Of a DNA stretch of 51,885 nucleotides, positions 14,996 through 25,700 are shown piece after piece. The notes below the pieces were generated by a model. That model worked only from the letters and a program-made list of their open reading frames with translations, searched no databases and had not been told where the DNA came from. The stretch is from Actinomadura sp. 7K507. GTDB lineage: Bacteria > Actinomycetota > Actinomycetes > Streptosporangiales > Streptosporangiaceae. Every line of letters begins with the position of its first letter. Within the stretch, counting starts at the first letter, position 1. Location: assembly GCF_004348425.1 (NCBI RefSeq), contig NZ_SMKK01000025.1, positions 1 to 51,885 of the forward strand, in the 5' to 3' direction. The translations under genes and the position numbers were made by a program.

Positions 14996-16689
14996 GGGGT
15001 CTCGAACTCCGTCTCGTCGTAGCCGGGCGCCAGCGGCTTGCCCGTGGCGCTGTACACGTCCGACACCGTGAGGGTGTACCTAGTGGACGCCTCCAACCTT
15101 TCGGTGGTCAGGTACAGGACCTTCGGGTCGTTCTCGTCGAATCGAACCTGGAGGACGTTCGCGCCCCTGGACAGCTCGTAATTGTCGGGGTTCGACGCCG
15201 AGGGCTGGTTGAACGCGGAGACGAACGTCAGCGTCACCTCCGACAGGTCCGAGGCGGTGGCGCCGGCGACGCCGAAGTCGGGTGGCGGCACTGCGCAGCT
15301 CGGCAGGTCACCGAAGGCCGCACCGGCCATCATCGACTGCTTGCGGCAGTCCAGGGACGGCTCGCGGCAGACGTTGTCCGGGTCGCCGTGGCCATGGTCG
15401 GGAGAGACCATGGTGAAGACTTCTTCGATCTGGGTGAAGCCCTCCCTGAAGGTTTCGAAGAAAAGATCGTCCGGCCACACCTGCCGAAGGTAGAGGCTGA
15501 TGCCGGTGTAGTCCGCCTCGGCGGTGCAGCCCGCGCCGCCGTTTTGGGCCAGCAGGTGCGCCAGAATGATCGACAGCCCTTCTCGCCGCAGCACGGGCAC
15601 GCGGACCAGCCCGCCCGTCAGCACGATGAAGCGCTGCTTGTAGTCCATGAAGTACCAGGCGTTCGGGCTCTCGTTCGCCCAGTCGACGATCAGGTAGACG
15701 TTCGGTGCGTACGCTCCGTGCGTGGTGAACAGGTAGCGGGTGAGCGCCAGCCGCGCCGAGTTGCCAAGTTCCTGTTCACCGATGTGGTCCTGGATGTCGT
15801 CGGCCTGGTCCTGCGTGAAGTACGCCAGCGCCGAGGGCGGCATGTTCATGAGCGTCGGCGTCATGGGCCGCATGCCCGCGGGCCACAGCTCCGGCGACAT
15901 CACGAACTCGTTGTACTCGCGTGTGTCGTACCTGGCGTGGAACGCGGTGGTGCCGATCGGCGGGCGATCCTCCTCGGTATGGCGGAGCACCGTGTGCTCG
16001 GGCAGCCGGCCGCCGTAGTGCTCAAGCTGGACGGACAGGTCGGCGGTGACGAGTCCGTTGGAATTGACGAGATGCCCATCGAGGGGCTGCCCGGGCCTGT
16101 AGTCGCCGAGCATGAAGTGCCGGACGCCGCCCGAGAACTGCGTCCACGTGACGAACGACACCCGGGCGGTGCCGCCGTCCGCCTGCCGCACCTCGTCTCC
16201 CGGCCGAAGAGACTGGACGGGGATCAGCGTGGGACCGTCCGGGTCCGCGTTCAGGAACAGGTGGTCGGCGGTCGTGATGAGGAACCGCTCCTCGCCGTTC
16301 TGGAGCTTGAACTTCGAGGTGAGCATGAAGTCCACCTGAACTTCGGGCGCGATGCCGCCGAGTTCGGTGACCGTTCGCGGCTGCCAGCCGTTCAGGTCGG
16401 TTCCGGTCGCCAGCACCGGCTCGCCCACCTGAATGGACTGGACGAGCTTGTAGAGCTGCGGCGCCACCTCGATCGGCGTGCCATAGGCGAAGCACGAGCA
16501 GCAGCAGTAGCAGTCATCCCCCGTGCTCGGATTGTACTGGGGGACGGGCACGTCGCCGCCGAGGCCGTTGTGTTTGCAGTACTCGTTGATTTTGCCTTGA
16601 ACGTGACCGCACCACCCCGGCGAAATTTTGTCGCAGTAGATGGGGGGCTTCATTTTTTCGATGTTATTAAGGCATGCTTGTGTTACCAC
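14992..16689 (-). CDS. Cys-rich Hint (hedgehog/intein-like) and Ig-like protein in the Tc operon
   Basis: A 565-aa protein. After a Cys-containing leader with a dense cluster (C60, C62, C63, C64), a Hint module begins at C66 (CFAYGTPIEV, intein block A), has a block-B-like TTADHLFL near 139-146 and ends around HLVNSNGLVTADL (206-218). Residues 220-470 are unassigned and include a helix IILAHLLAQ that lacks a true HExxH site. The C-terminal 90 residues look like a Big_5/SbsA bacterial Ig-like domain (VTLTFVSAFNQPSASNPDNY, LEASTRYTLTVSDV). The GTG at 16689 has AAGGAA about 10 bases upstream; ATG 13 codons in is an alternative. It lies 42 bases after TcA and overlaps the next gene. Autoprocessing or covalent attachment is plausible but inferred; a canonical C-terminal HN-Cys/Ser splice junction is not evident. 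Confidence 0.82.
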   Translation of the reverse strand: MVTQACLNNIEKMKPPIYCDKISPGWCGHVQGKINEYCKHNGLGGDVPVPQYNPSTGDDCYCCCSCFAYGTPIEVAPQLYKLVQSIQVGEPVLATGTDLNGWQPRTVTELGGIAPEVQVDFMLTSKFKLQNGEERFLITTADHLFLNADPDGPTLIPVQSLRPGDEVRQADGGTARVSFVTWTQFSGGVRHFMLGDYRPGQPLDGHLVNSNGLVTADLSVQLEHYGGRLPEHTVLRHTEEDRPPIGTTAFHARYDTREYNEFVMSPELWPAGMRPMTPTLMNMPPSALAYFTQDQADDIQDHIGEQELGNSARLALTRYLFTTHGAYAPNVYLIVDWANESPNAWYFMDYKQRFIVLTGGLVRVPVLRREGLSIILAHLLAQNGGAGCTAEADYTGISLYLRQVWPDDLFFETFREGFTQIEEVFTMVSPDHGHGDPDNVCREPSLDCRKQSMMAGAAFGDLPSCAVPPPDFGVAGATASDLSEVTLTFVSAFNQPSASNPDNYELSRGANVLQVRFDENDPKVLYLTTERLEASTRYTLTVSDVYSATGKPLAPGYDETEFETP

Positions 16690-16731
16690 GCTGATTCGTT
16701 CCTTTCGTTTTGGAAGAGGTCGTAATGTGGG

Positions 16732-19700
16732 TCAAACATCACCGGCCAGGAACAGGACGACTTCGATGTCCTGAAGCACCGTGGCCGACAGGTGGCCGTT
16801 CTCGAGCAGAGCCGTGGGGGTATAGCCCGTCGCGAGGTTGAAACCGATGTCGACCGGGAAAGCGCCGTCCCCGAGGGGGACGGGGGTGTCGAAGGCGACC
16901 AGCACGCCCCCGTGCGCACCGGGGGAGAACTCGAAGGGCGGCGCCTCGCCGAGCGAGAGGGTGATGTATCGGTTCCGGGACGTGGTCGTCGTGCCGTCCG
17001 GGACCAGCAGCCGCAGGAAGAAGCCCGCCACCTGCGACCGCGCCACGTTGGGGAGCCCCAGGCCGGTCAGCCGGAGGGCGAGCGTCTGTGTGTCGTCCTC
17101 GATGGGCCCGGTCATGAACAGGTGCCAGGCGCCGGCGTCCTGCTGCGCCGCCCGCGTCGTCGAGCTCCATTTGCGCCGGTGGAGCCGTGGCAGGTCCGCC
17201 ACGGCCGAGCGGAACGCGGCGCCGCCGTCCACGGCCGTGTACTTCAGCTCGATGACGACGTCCGCTACGGAGGAGAGGTCGATCGGGTTGTTCGCCGGCG
17301 GCATGGACAGCTGCCAGTTCGACACCGCGCCGGTCTGCTCGAAGGGCAGCAGCAGCGGGTCGTCGTGGTCGACCTGGAAGACTCCGCTGTCCCCCTGGCC
17401 GAGCGAGACGGTGATGCTCTGATTGGCGCGGACATTGTGCTCGATCTTGTGCGCGCCGACGTCCACGTCCTCGCCGAGCAGGAACCGCACGGCCTGGAGG
17501 TCGGGTTCGAGCAGCACGCGGTTGGCCGTCTGGGTCAACGTGGCGTGCACGTTCTCATACGGGCCCACGAGGGCGGGGATCGAGACGGAGAGCGTCTTGA
17601 TGCGCCGCAGGAAATGGCCGGGGAAGTCGGCGTCGAAAAGAGCCTCGTCGAAGCTGAACGTGGCTTCGCCCGTGCGGATGAACCGCAGGAAGGCGACCGG
17701 GTCGATACCGGCGAGCGAGATCGTCTTGGTGATCTCGAAGGTGCGCGTCATCCCGGTCACGTAGCTGGATTCGAGCTGGTCGAGCGCCAGCATCAGCGAC
17801 TCGCCGGCCGTGAGTCCCCGGCGCAGATCGTCCCAGGTGCCCGCGTTGACGAACGTCGTATCCGTACGGAACTCGTACTGCAGCGCGCGCTGGGCCATGC
17901 GGGCGAGGTCGAGCGCCAGCGTGTAGGACTGGAAGTATGTGGTGGACAGTCGGCCGGCCATCCACGCGTACAGCGCCTCGTTCGTGAACTTCGTGCGGTA
18001 GAAGTCGCCGACCGCGGCGTTCTGCCGGGCCTGCGTCGCGACCAGGTCGAGCTCGTTCTGGGCGATCGTCTTGTCCGTCGCGTTGGCGGCGAGTTGAGCG
18101 TCGAATTGGGCGACGTCGAAGTCGGCCAGCGACTTCTGCAGTTCCCAGTCCTCGGACCGCCTCGTGTACTGCCCGGACAGGCCCAACACCTCGGCGCCGA
18201 CGCCCATGAACTGGTTGAGGCTGTCCAGCGCTGCCGACGCCTGCTCGAGGTTGTTCCCCAGTTGCTGGCCGCCGTAGGTCATCGCGAACGGCGATCCCGC
18301 CTGCGGTACGGCGTAGGCGATGGCCGACGCCGACCGCACGACCGTCGCCGCTCCCTGGGAGGCCATCCCCGTCATGAGATAGGCGATCTGGGCGATCTCG
18401 GCCGCGTTGTAGCCGGCGCCGATGAGATCGTCGTAGTACTCGCTGCGGTAGGCCGCGCTGTCGCGCGCCTCCTGGATCGCCGCCCGCTGCTTGTCGACGA
18501 GGTCGAGCTGCTGCCGGCGAATGGCGCTCGTCAGGTCGAGGACGCGGCCCTCCTGCGTCACCTGGAGGGTGGCCAGCGCCTCCGCGTCCTTGCGTTCGAG
18601 GGCGGACAGCAGCGACGAGCCGAGCCGGATGACGTCCTCGGTCAGCGTCTTGGCGTACTCGATGAGCCGGGAGAATCGGAAGAGCGGGATCGGGCCGCCC
18701 GCCAGGCCGGTGCCGCCGCCCACCGCGCCCTCGGCGCCGTACCTCGCCACCAGGCCGTGGACGTCGATGGGCGGTGCGAACAGCGCGAGGGCGCGCTTGA
18801 CGCCGTCGATGTCGAGGCAGTGCCGGATCTTGTACAGCCGGTCGTCGACACGATCCCAGTAGCCGGTCAGCTCCGCGTTCTCCGGTACGCAGAAGTACGC
18901 GTTGATGTCGTTGATCGGGGCGTCGGCGTAGCGCAGGCCCTCGCCGCTCGCCGGGACGAGTGAACTGTTCTCGAGCTCGAGCAGGAACTGCGGGATCTCG
19001 CGCGGGTAACGCGCGGCGATGTCGTCGAACGACTGCGGCGGCCGCGGGGGCGGGTCGCCCACCACCTCGGGCCGGCGGCCGAGCAGTCGCGAGGCGAGGA
19101 CGTACAGGTCCGTCGCCTGGGCCACGGACTCGCGCGTGAACCGGCGGAAGAGCGCGTCGCCCCACTCGATCAGGTTGTCGACGTACTTGAGGACCGTGGC
19201 CTTCGCGTAGGCGGAGATGCGCAGCCGCGCGATGGCGTCCGGGTCGAAGGGGTCGTCGTTGTAGGCCGTGATCTCGAACCGGTTCTGCAGGATCTCGCGC
19301 AGCCCAGGCAGCGTCATCCCCTCACGGAACGGGCGGAACCGCCAGTAGCGGGTCTCGCCGTCGTCCCCGTTCGAGGGCTGCGCCTGCGGGTTGTAGATGT
19401 GCTCGTACCAGCGCTTGGCGTCGGCGAAGCTCTGATTCGACTTGAGCTGCTCGGCCACCAGCAAGGGCAGGTGGAAGAAAACCTCCCAGAAGTACGCGCC
19501 GTACGCGCCGTCGAAGTCCATGAGTGGTGGCGGCAGGTGGTCCGCGTCCACCGCGGACGGCGGTGTGTCGCTGCTCGGCACCTGGTAGAAACGCGAGAAC
19601 GGCGGCTCGGGCAGCGACTGCGAACCGAGTGAGAGCAGGAGGTCGAAGCCGCCGGCCAGCAGCCGCGCCTTGAGCGCGGGGACGACGCCCGTCGTGAGGC

Positions 19701-22700
19701 GGCTGAAACGGTACTCGGCGTCGCCGAGCGGTGCGTCGGCGGTCGTGTACGGCCCGAACTCCACGAGCATGTCGGACTCGGCGGCCGGCTGCAGGAAGGG
19801 GCGTACGAACGTGGACGGCGCGACGGTACGCGCCTTCACGTCGTCGCACGCGATCCAGAAGGACTGCCCTGCGGCGTTGAACAGATACCAGCCGATCTGG
19901 TTGCCGTAGCCGTACAATGACGAGTCGCTGCCGAGGTGATAGGCCAGTGCGCGATCCCCCGGATTTCCCATCGTGGCTTGGTTCTGCGTCGTCCCGGGCG
20001 TGCTGTTGCCCCAGTAGAGCGCGATGAGCGGCCGGTCCTCTTCGCGGACGAAGAGGACGTCGTTCTCGCGGTCCAGCGCGGCCCGCATCGGCGTCGTGGT
20101 GTTCGCCACCTCGGTCTTCGCGCCCGGCGCGAAAAGACGCACCGTCTGCTGGTCGAGCGCCTGGCCGAGCAGCAGCGTCGGCTGGCCGGTCACGTCTCCC
20201 GGCACGTCTCCGAACGATCTCTTGACGCTGCTCGCGAGCGTCAGCGCGGAATAAAGCCCAGCGTTGAACTGATTCAGGCGGCCGATGAACGGGTCGTCTC
20301 CGGGGTTGCTCTTGTGCCCGTCGTTGCCGGGCTTCGGCAGTTCGGACTTCACGTCCAGGTTCGGCCCGTAGAACACCATCAGCCGCTCGTCGCCCCGGTT
20401 GCGCGGGATGGCCGTGTACTTCAGCTCCGCCGCGATCGTGTACGGGACCGTCTTCTTGCCGCCCGATACCGAGAACGGTTTGGTCACCATCAGCGTGGTA
20501 TCGCTCTGGATCTTGTAGACGGAACGCCGCTGGCCGTCCGCGATGATGTCGTCCCCGGCCGCCAGCTCGGTCGTGAAATGCGTTCCCTCCCCGGAGACGT
20601 TGCTGATGCCGTCGAAGATCGTGATCTGGCCGGTACCCGTTTTGCCGCTCGAGACCGTCCAGGGGCGGTCCACGATGAGCGATGTCGCGCTGAGAACAGT
20701 CACGACCGTGCGGGTGTCCTCGCCCACCTGCATTCCGTCGCCCACGGTGAAATCGCGCTCGAATCGCGTTTCCGAGTTTCCGATGACCTGCGGGAACCCC
20801 GCGGTGATCTGGACCCGCCCCGGCCCGGTAAAGGGGGGGAACGAGGAGAGGTGCTCGTCGCGTGGGATGACCTTGAACGGCGCCTTCTGCGCCTGCACCG
20901 TGAACGGCGGGTCGACCAGGAGTTGCTGGCTCGGCACCGTCACGTTCACCACCCGGCGGGTCTCGCCGCCCACCCAGATGGAGTCTCCCGCCTTCACCTG
21001 CCGTTCGAGCACGGTGTCGGTTCCCTTGGCGGCGTTGAAGCCCGCGATGAACGAAAGGGTGCCGGCCGCAGGCAGCCCGCGGGGAATCCGCTGGGCGTAC
21101 GGCCGGGTCCAATAGGCTTGCGTCCTCCCGTACGCCTTCGCGACCAGCGGGTCGGACACCGGCCCGTAGGAGTTGGGCATGGCCCGGATCGCCAGCGGCT
21201 CCTCCAACTCCTGCGAGGAGACCCACGTACCCGTGGCGCCGCGGAACGTGTAGCGCAGCGTGGCCGTCCAGCTCGACTCGGTCTCCGTCGCGGCACCGCC
21301 CCCGTCCGTGGGTGTGACGCGCGAGCTCTTGGTCGGTTCGACGTCGTTCCAGAAGAGGAACAGCCGGTCGAACGCCACGACCGGGGTCACCTCCGGCGCT
21401 TCGATCGTCGCGTCGACCTTCCACCACGGCTCCCAGACGGTCGACTCGCCGGCGGAACCGTCCGCCGCCTTGGCGTCCGCCAGCAGACTGCGGGTGAAAG
21501 TGCGGACATAGTAGGTGTACGGCGTTGTGTTCGTACGGGCTACGACATACGACTGCTGGTCGATCTGACCGCCCTCTCGCACATCGTCCTCGACCTTGTA
21601 CGCGCCGACGTGCTCCAGTTCCGCGAGCCCTTCGAACGCGTGGAAGTAGTTGGTCACCGACTGCGCGACCCGCTCCTCGTCGAGACGTCCCTGCAGCAGT
21701 TCGTCGATGAGCGAGCGGAACTCCGGCGTGGCGCCCTTGCGGAGCGACGGCTCGATGTAGTTCTCCGGGTACAGGAAGACCCGCCGGTTGGCCTCCCACA
21801 TCCGGTAGGTGGAGATCCAGTCCCACCACTTCTCCCGGATCTTCTCCGCCGACGCCCCCGCCTCGAGTCCGAGACGCACGCGCTGCATGTACATCTGGAT
21901 GGACGTGATGCCCTGCGCGATGGGCGACGTCGTGTCGCAGCCGGACGTCTCGACGTCGATCAGTAGATAGTCGAAGAGGTCTGCCGGAGTCCGGATCTCC
22001 GGCCGCGTCTCGCCCAGCACCACGATCGCGTAACCGAGCAGCGCATCGCGTGTCGCGGCGGCCAGCTCGCGTGCGAGCCCGTCCGCGATCGGCGCCGCCA
22101 CCTCCCCGAAGTGCGTGGGGACGAGCGCGAGCGCCTCTGCGGCGGTCGACAGATACGCCGCCCACACGGCGTCGTCGCCGGCCCCGCCGTCCAGGCTCGG
22201 CAGCCGTGCCGCCTCCGCGATCCGCCCGAGGAAGGCCGCGTCCGCAGACAGGTCGGCCGCGGTGGCGAACGGCACCTGGAGGCGGAGCAGACCCGGGAAC
22301 GTGGAGATACCCGTCCAGCCGATCCGCGCCTCGTCCAGCCGGTGGCCGATGATCTCGACCTGCCGCGGATCCCACCCGGTCAGCGTCGACAGGGAGGCAC
22401 GCTTGCCGTCGTCGCCGACGACGGAGGTCCAGACGTCCAGATAGGAGACGAGTGACGCCGCATCCGTACCGACCTTCCCGGCGAACACCGGGATGTCCGA
22501 CAGCAGCCGCAGCGAAGCGAGCGTGCGGTCTCCACCATCATGGAGCCCGAAGTGGTCGGGCCGCCGCGCGACCCCCGCGAGCGCGGCGTCGTCCAGTCCC
22601 GCCTTCGCCCGCGCCAGCGCGGCCCTGTTGAGATCCTCGACGAGGGCGACGACATCGCCCGGGACCGTGCCGCCGGTCGGCGGCGTCAGCAGGCCCGGCA

Positions 22701-25700
22701 GGTCGTCGACGAGCGTGAACCGCCCGGTGGCGAGCGGCAGCAGCCGGCCGAGCCGAGTCGGCGGCACGGCCAGCAGCGACCCGAGCGCCTGCGCGGCGTA
22801 GACCGGCTGCGCGATCCGCGCCCAGGCGAGCACGTCGCGCACCATGCCGATGCGCGTCGCGGTCGACTCCAGCGAGGCGCGTACCTCCGCGACCTTCCGG
22901 GTCGCGTCGGCGTCCGGGACGAGCACCACGACGCAGCCGTTGTACACCGAGTCTTCGGGCAGGGCGCTCTCCGCCAGCGTGATCGAGTCCCGCGTTCCGC
23001 CGCGTGCGCTGCCGCTCGTGAGGACCCGATCCACCTGATACCCGGTCGCGTCCGTCGGCACCGCCCGCCAGGAAGGGGCCACGGTCGCCGTACGGGTGGA
23101 ACCGTCGTAGGCGACCACGCGGCCGCGCTCGTCCTGGCCCGGGCCGTTCGTCAGCCGGATGTGGTCGCCGACGTACGCGCCGTCGGCACTCGATGCGGAG
23201 CCGTCGAGTCGAATCGTCGCCCCGGTGCCGCCCTTGGCGGTTCCCGTCGCGAGGATCCGACGCACCTCGTACGTGGAGAAGGCGTCGGGCACGTCCGGCC
23301 ATGTGCCGTCGATCGTCGCCACCCGGCGGGAGCCGTCGTAGGCCCGCACGGTCGCCCGCTGCCCCGTCCCCGGGCCCTCGAACAGGCCGGGCAGCGGTGT
23401 CCGTGCCGAATAGTCGGCGCTGAGCAGCGCCACGCCGTCGACGGCCGTCGGTTCGAGGACCGGCGGCCGCATCGCGACCAGCGCGTCGTACACGGCTCGT
23501 GACTGCGCGGCCCCGATGTCGCCGCGCACGAAGCCGTCGGCCTGGACCGGCGCCAGGCCCGCCAGCTCAGTGAACGAGATGCGCCGGGCGGTGGCCTCCA
23601 GGACCTCCGAGACGATCGCCCGCTTGGCGTCCGTCCCCTCGATCCCCGAGAACAGTCCGGGCAGGCCGGTGCCCGGCGTGTAGTCCCACGTGAGCGTGCT
23701 CGTGTCCGCGTTCAACGCGGCCAGGTACGGCGGCCGCTGCCCGCGCAGCTCCGCCACCGCCGCATGCGCCTGGTCGGCGTCGATCCCGCCCCGCACGAAG
23801 CGGCTCGTCTCGATCGGGAAGCGCGCCGCCGCGGCCGTGAAGCGGTCGCGCGCCGGCAGCACGACGCCGCGGCCGTCGATGAAGCCGTCTGCCCGGAGCG
23901 CCGAGACGAGCCGCGCCGCGTCCTCCGGTGTGCAGCCCGCCTGTTCCAGCGTCCCGGCGGTCAGCAGCGTGCCCGCCCCATCGCGGGCGATGGTCGTGAC
24001 GTCCGCCGGGAGGACGGCCGGGTCGTAGCTCAGCCGCAGGTAGCGGCTACGCGTGCCAGTGAGCACGTAATCGAGCTCGTACACCGTGAGGTTGATCCGC
24101 GACAGCCAGGTGGACACCTGCACGATCGTCTCGAGCTGCGCGAGCCCGTCCTCGGGGGTCGGCGGTACGACCGGCAGCTTCAGGAGCCGGAGCAGGGTCA
24201 GGAACGCGTCGGTCGTCAGCCGGGTCCACGCGGCCAGCGTCGCCAGACGCCAGAGCACGGTCAGGTTCTCGAGCGTGAGCAGGACGACCGCGTCCTCGCC
24301 CCCGCCGACATGGGCACCGAGCAGCCGGAGGTCGGCGACCCGCAGGCGCAGCGCGGCCGACAACCGGTTCGCGACGTCGGGCAGCGCCGTGACCACGTAC
24401 GCGGACGAAGTGTCGGGAACGGTCGACCACGCAGCGTACAGGGTGACGACGTGGGACGCCCCGTCGTACGCCTTCACGACGGCCTGCTGCCCCGCCCCCG
24501 TGCCGGACGTGATGCGCACGGCCAGGCCGACGTACGCGCCGTCGTCGCTCGACGCGCCCTGCGCCAGGGTCACGGTCGTCTCGGTGGCCGCGACGACGGT
24601 CCCCTTGTCGGCGTACCAGTCGTCTCCCGCCCCCACTGCCCACGCGAGCGGGCGCGCCGGGTCGAACGGGATCGGCGGGCCCGGGGCGTACGGGTCCGCG
24701 CCGCGGCGCACCGACGCCGCGTTGAAGATCTCGTCGAACGGGTCGGCCAGCGCGCTCGCGCTCTCCCGGCCGATCGTCTTCAGCGGGTAGGCGAACGCGG
24801 CGGCGCGCACGAGCGGCAGGCCGACCGCTTCGGCGAGCCGCCGCAGGCTCGCGATGCGCAGCACGAGCCCGGTCGTGATTTCGGCGCCCGCCGGATCGGG
24901 CCCGTCCTGGACGATCAGCCAGTCCAGGACGTCGATGGGGACGTCGATCGCCCGCGACAACCGCAGCAGCCGACTCAGCCGATCGAGTCGCTTGGCGGAG
25001 AGCCCGACGATGCGCCATACCGGATCGGCCTCGTCCCCGCCCGTGTTCGACGAGACCTCGAGGTTCGGCGACTCGCCCGTGGCGTTGATCCAGAGCAGGT
25101 CCCCGACCGTTCCCCGCTCCTCGGGGCTCAGCCGTTGCCCGAACAGGGCGGCCAGGTCGTCGAAGGCGGCGATGCCCGCACGGTCGCGGAACATTCGCAC
25201 GGTCGTCAGATCCTGGAGCGGGTAGATCGTGTAGGGCGAGTCCATGGCGTCGGCGGACCACGCCACGTCGACCTTGACCGTGGCCTGGTCGACGATCTCC
25301 GTGACGGTGCGGATCTGGGACCCGTCCGTCAGGCCGAACTGCTGGCCCACCCGCAGGACTTCGCCGAGCCGCCCTTCCGCGCCGGCCGCGCTCGTGCCCG
25401 CGGCCCGGACGGTGATCGAACCCGGACCGCGCGCCGGCAGGTGCTCGGCGAGCCCCGCGAGCCCGTACTCCGCCGCGACGTCGGCATCTGCGGTACGCGG
25501 AGTGGTGACGAACCGAACGGTCTCGGGCGACAGGCCGAGCGCGGCGGCCGCGAGAGCGGACGAGTCCAGCACCGGCCGTTCGGGGTCCCGCGCGAGCAGT
25601 GCCGCCGCGCCCGTCACCAAGGGCGTGCCCAGACGTGCGAGCGCGCTCGTCAACTGCGTCCGAGGCTCGTTATAGGGGACGTTGAACGGGAAGACGGCGG

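Noticed and set aside
15500..15600. Helix IILAHLLAQ of the Hint protein as a zinc-metalloprotease site.
   Set aside because: The HExxH glutamate and second histidine are absent.
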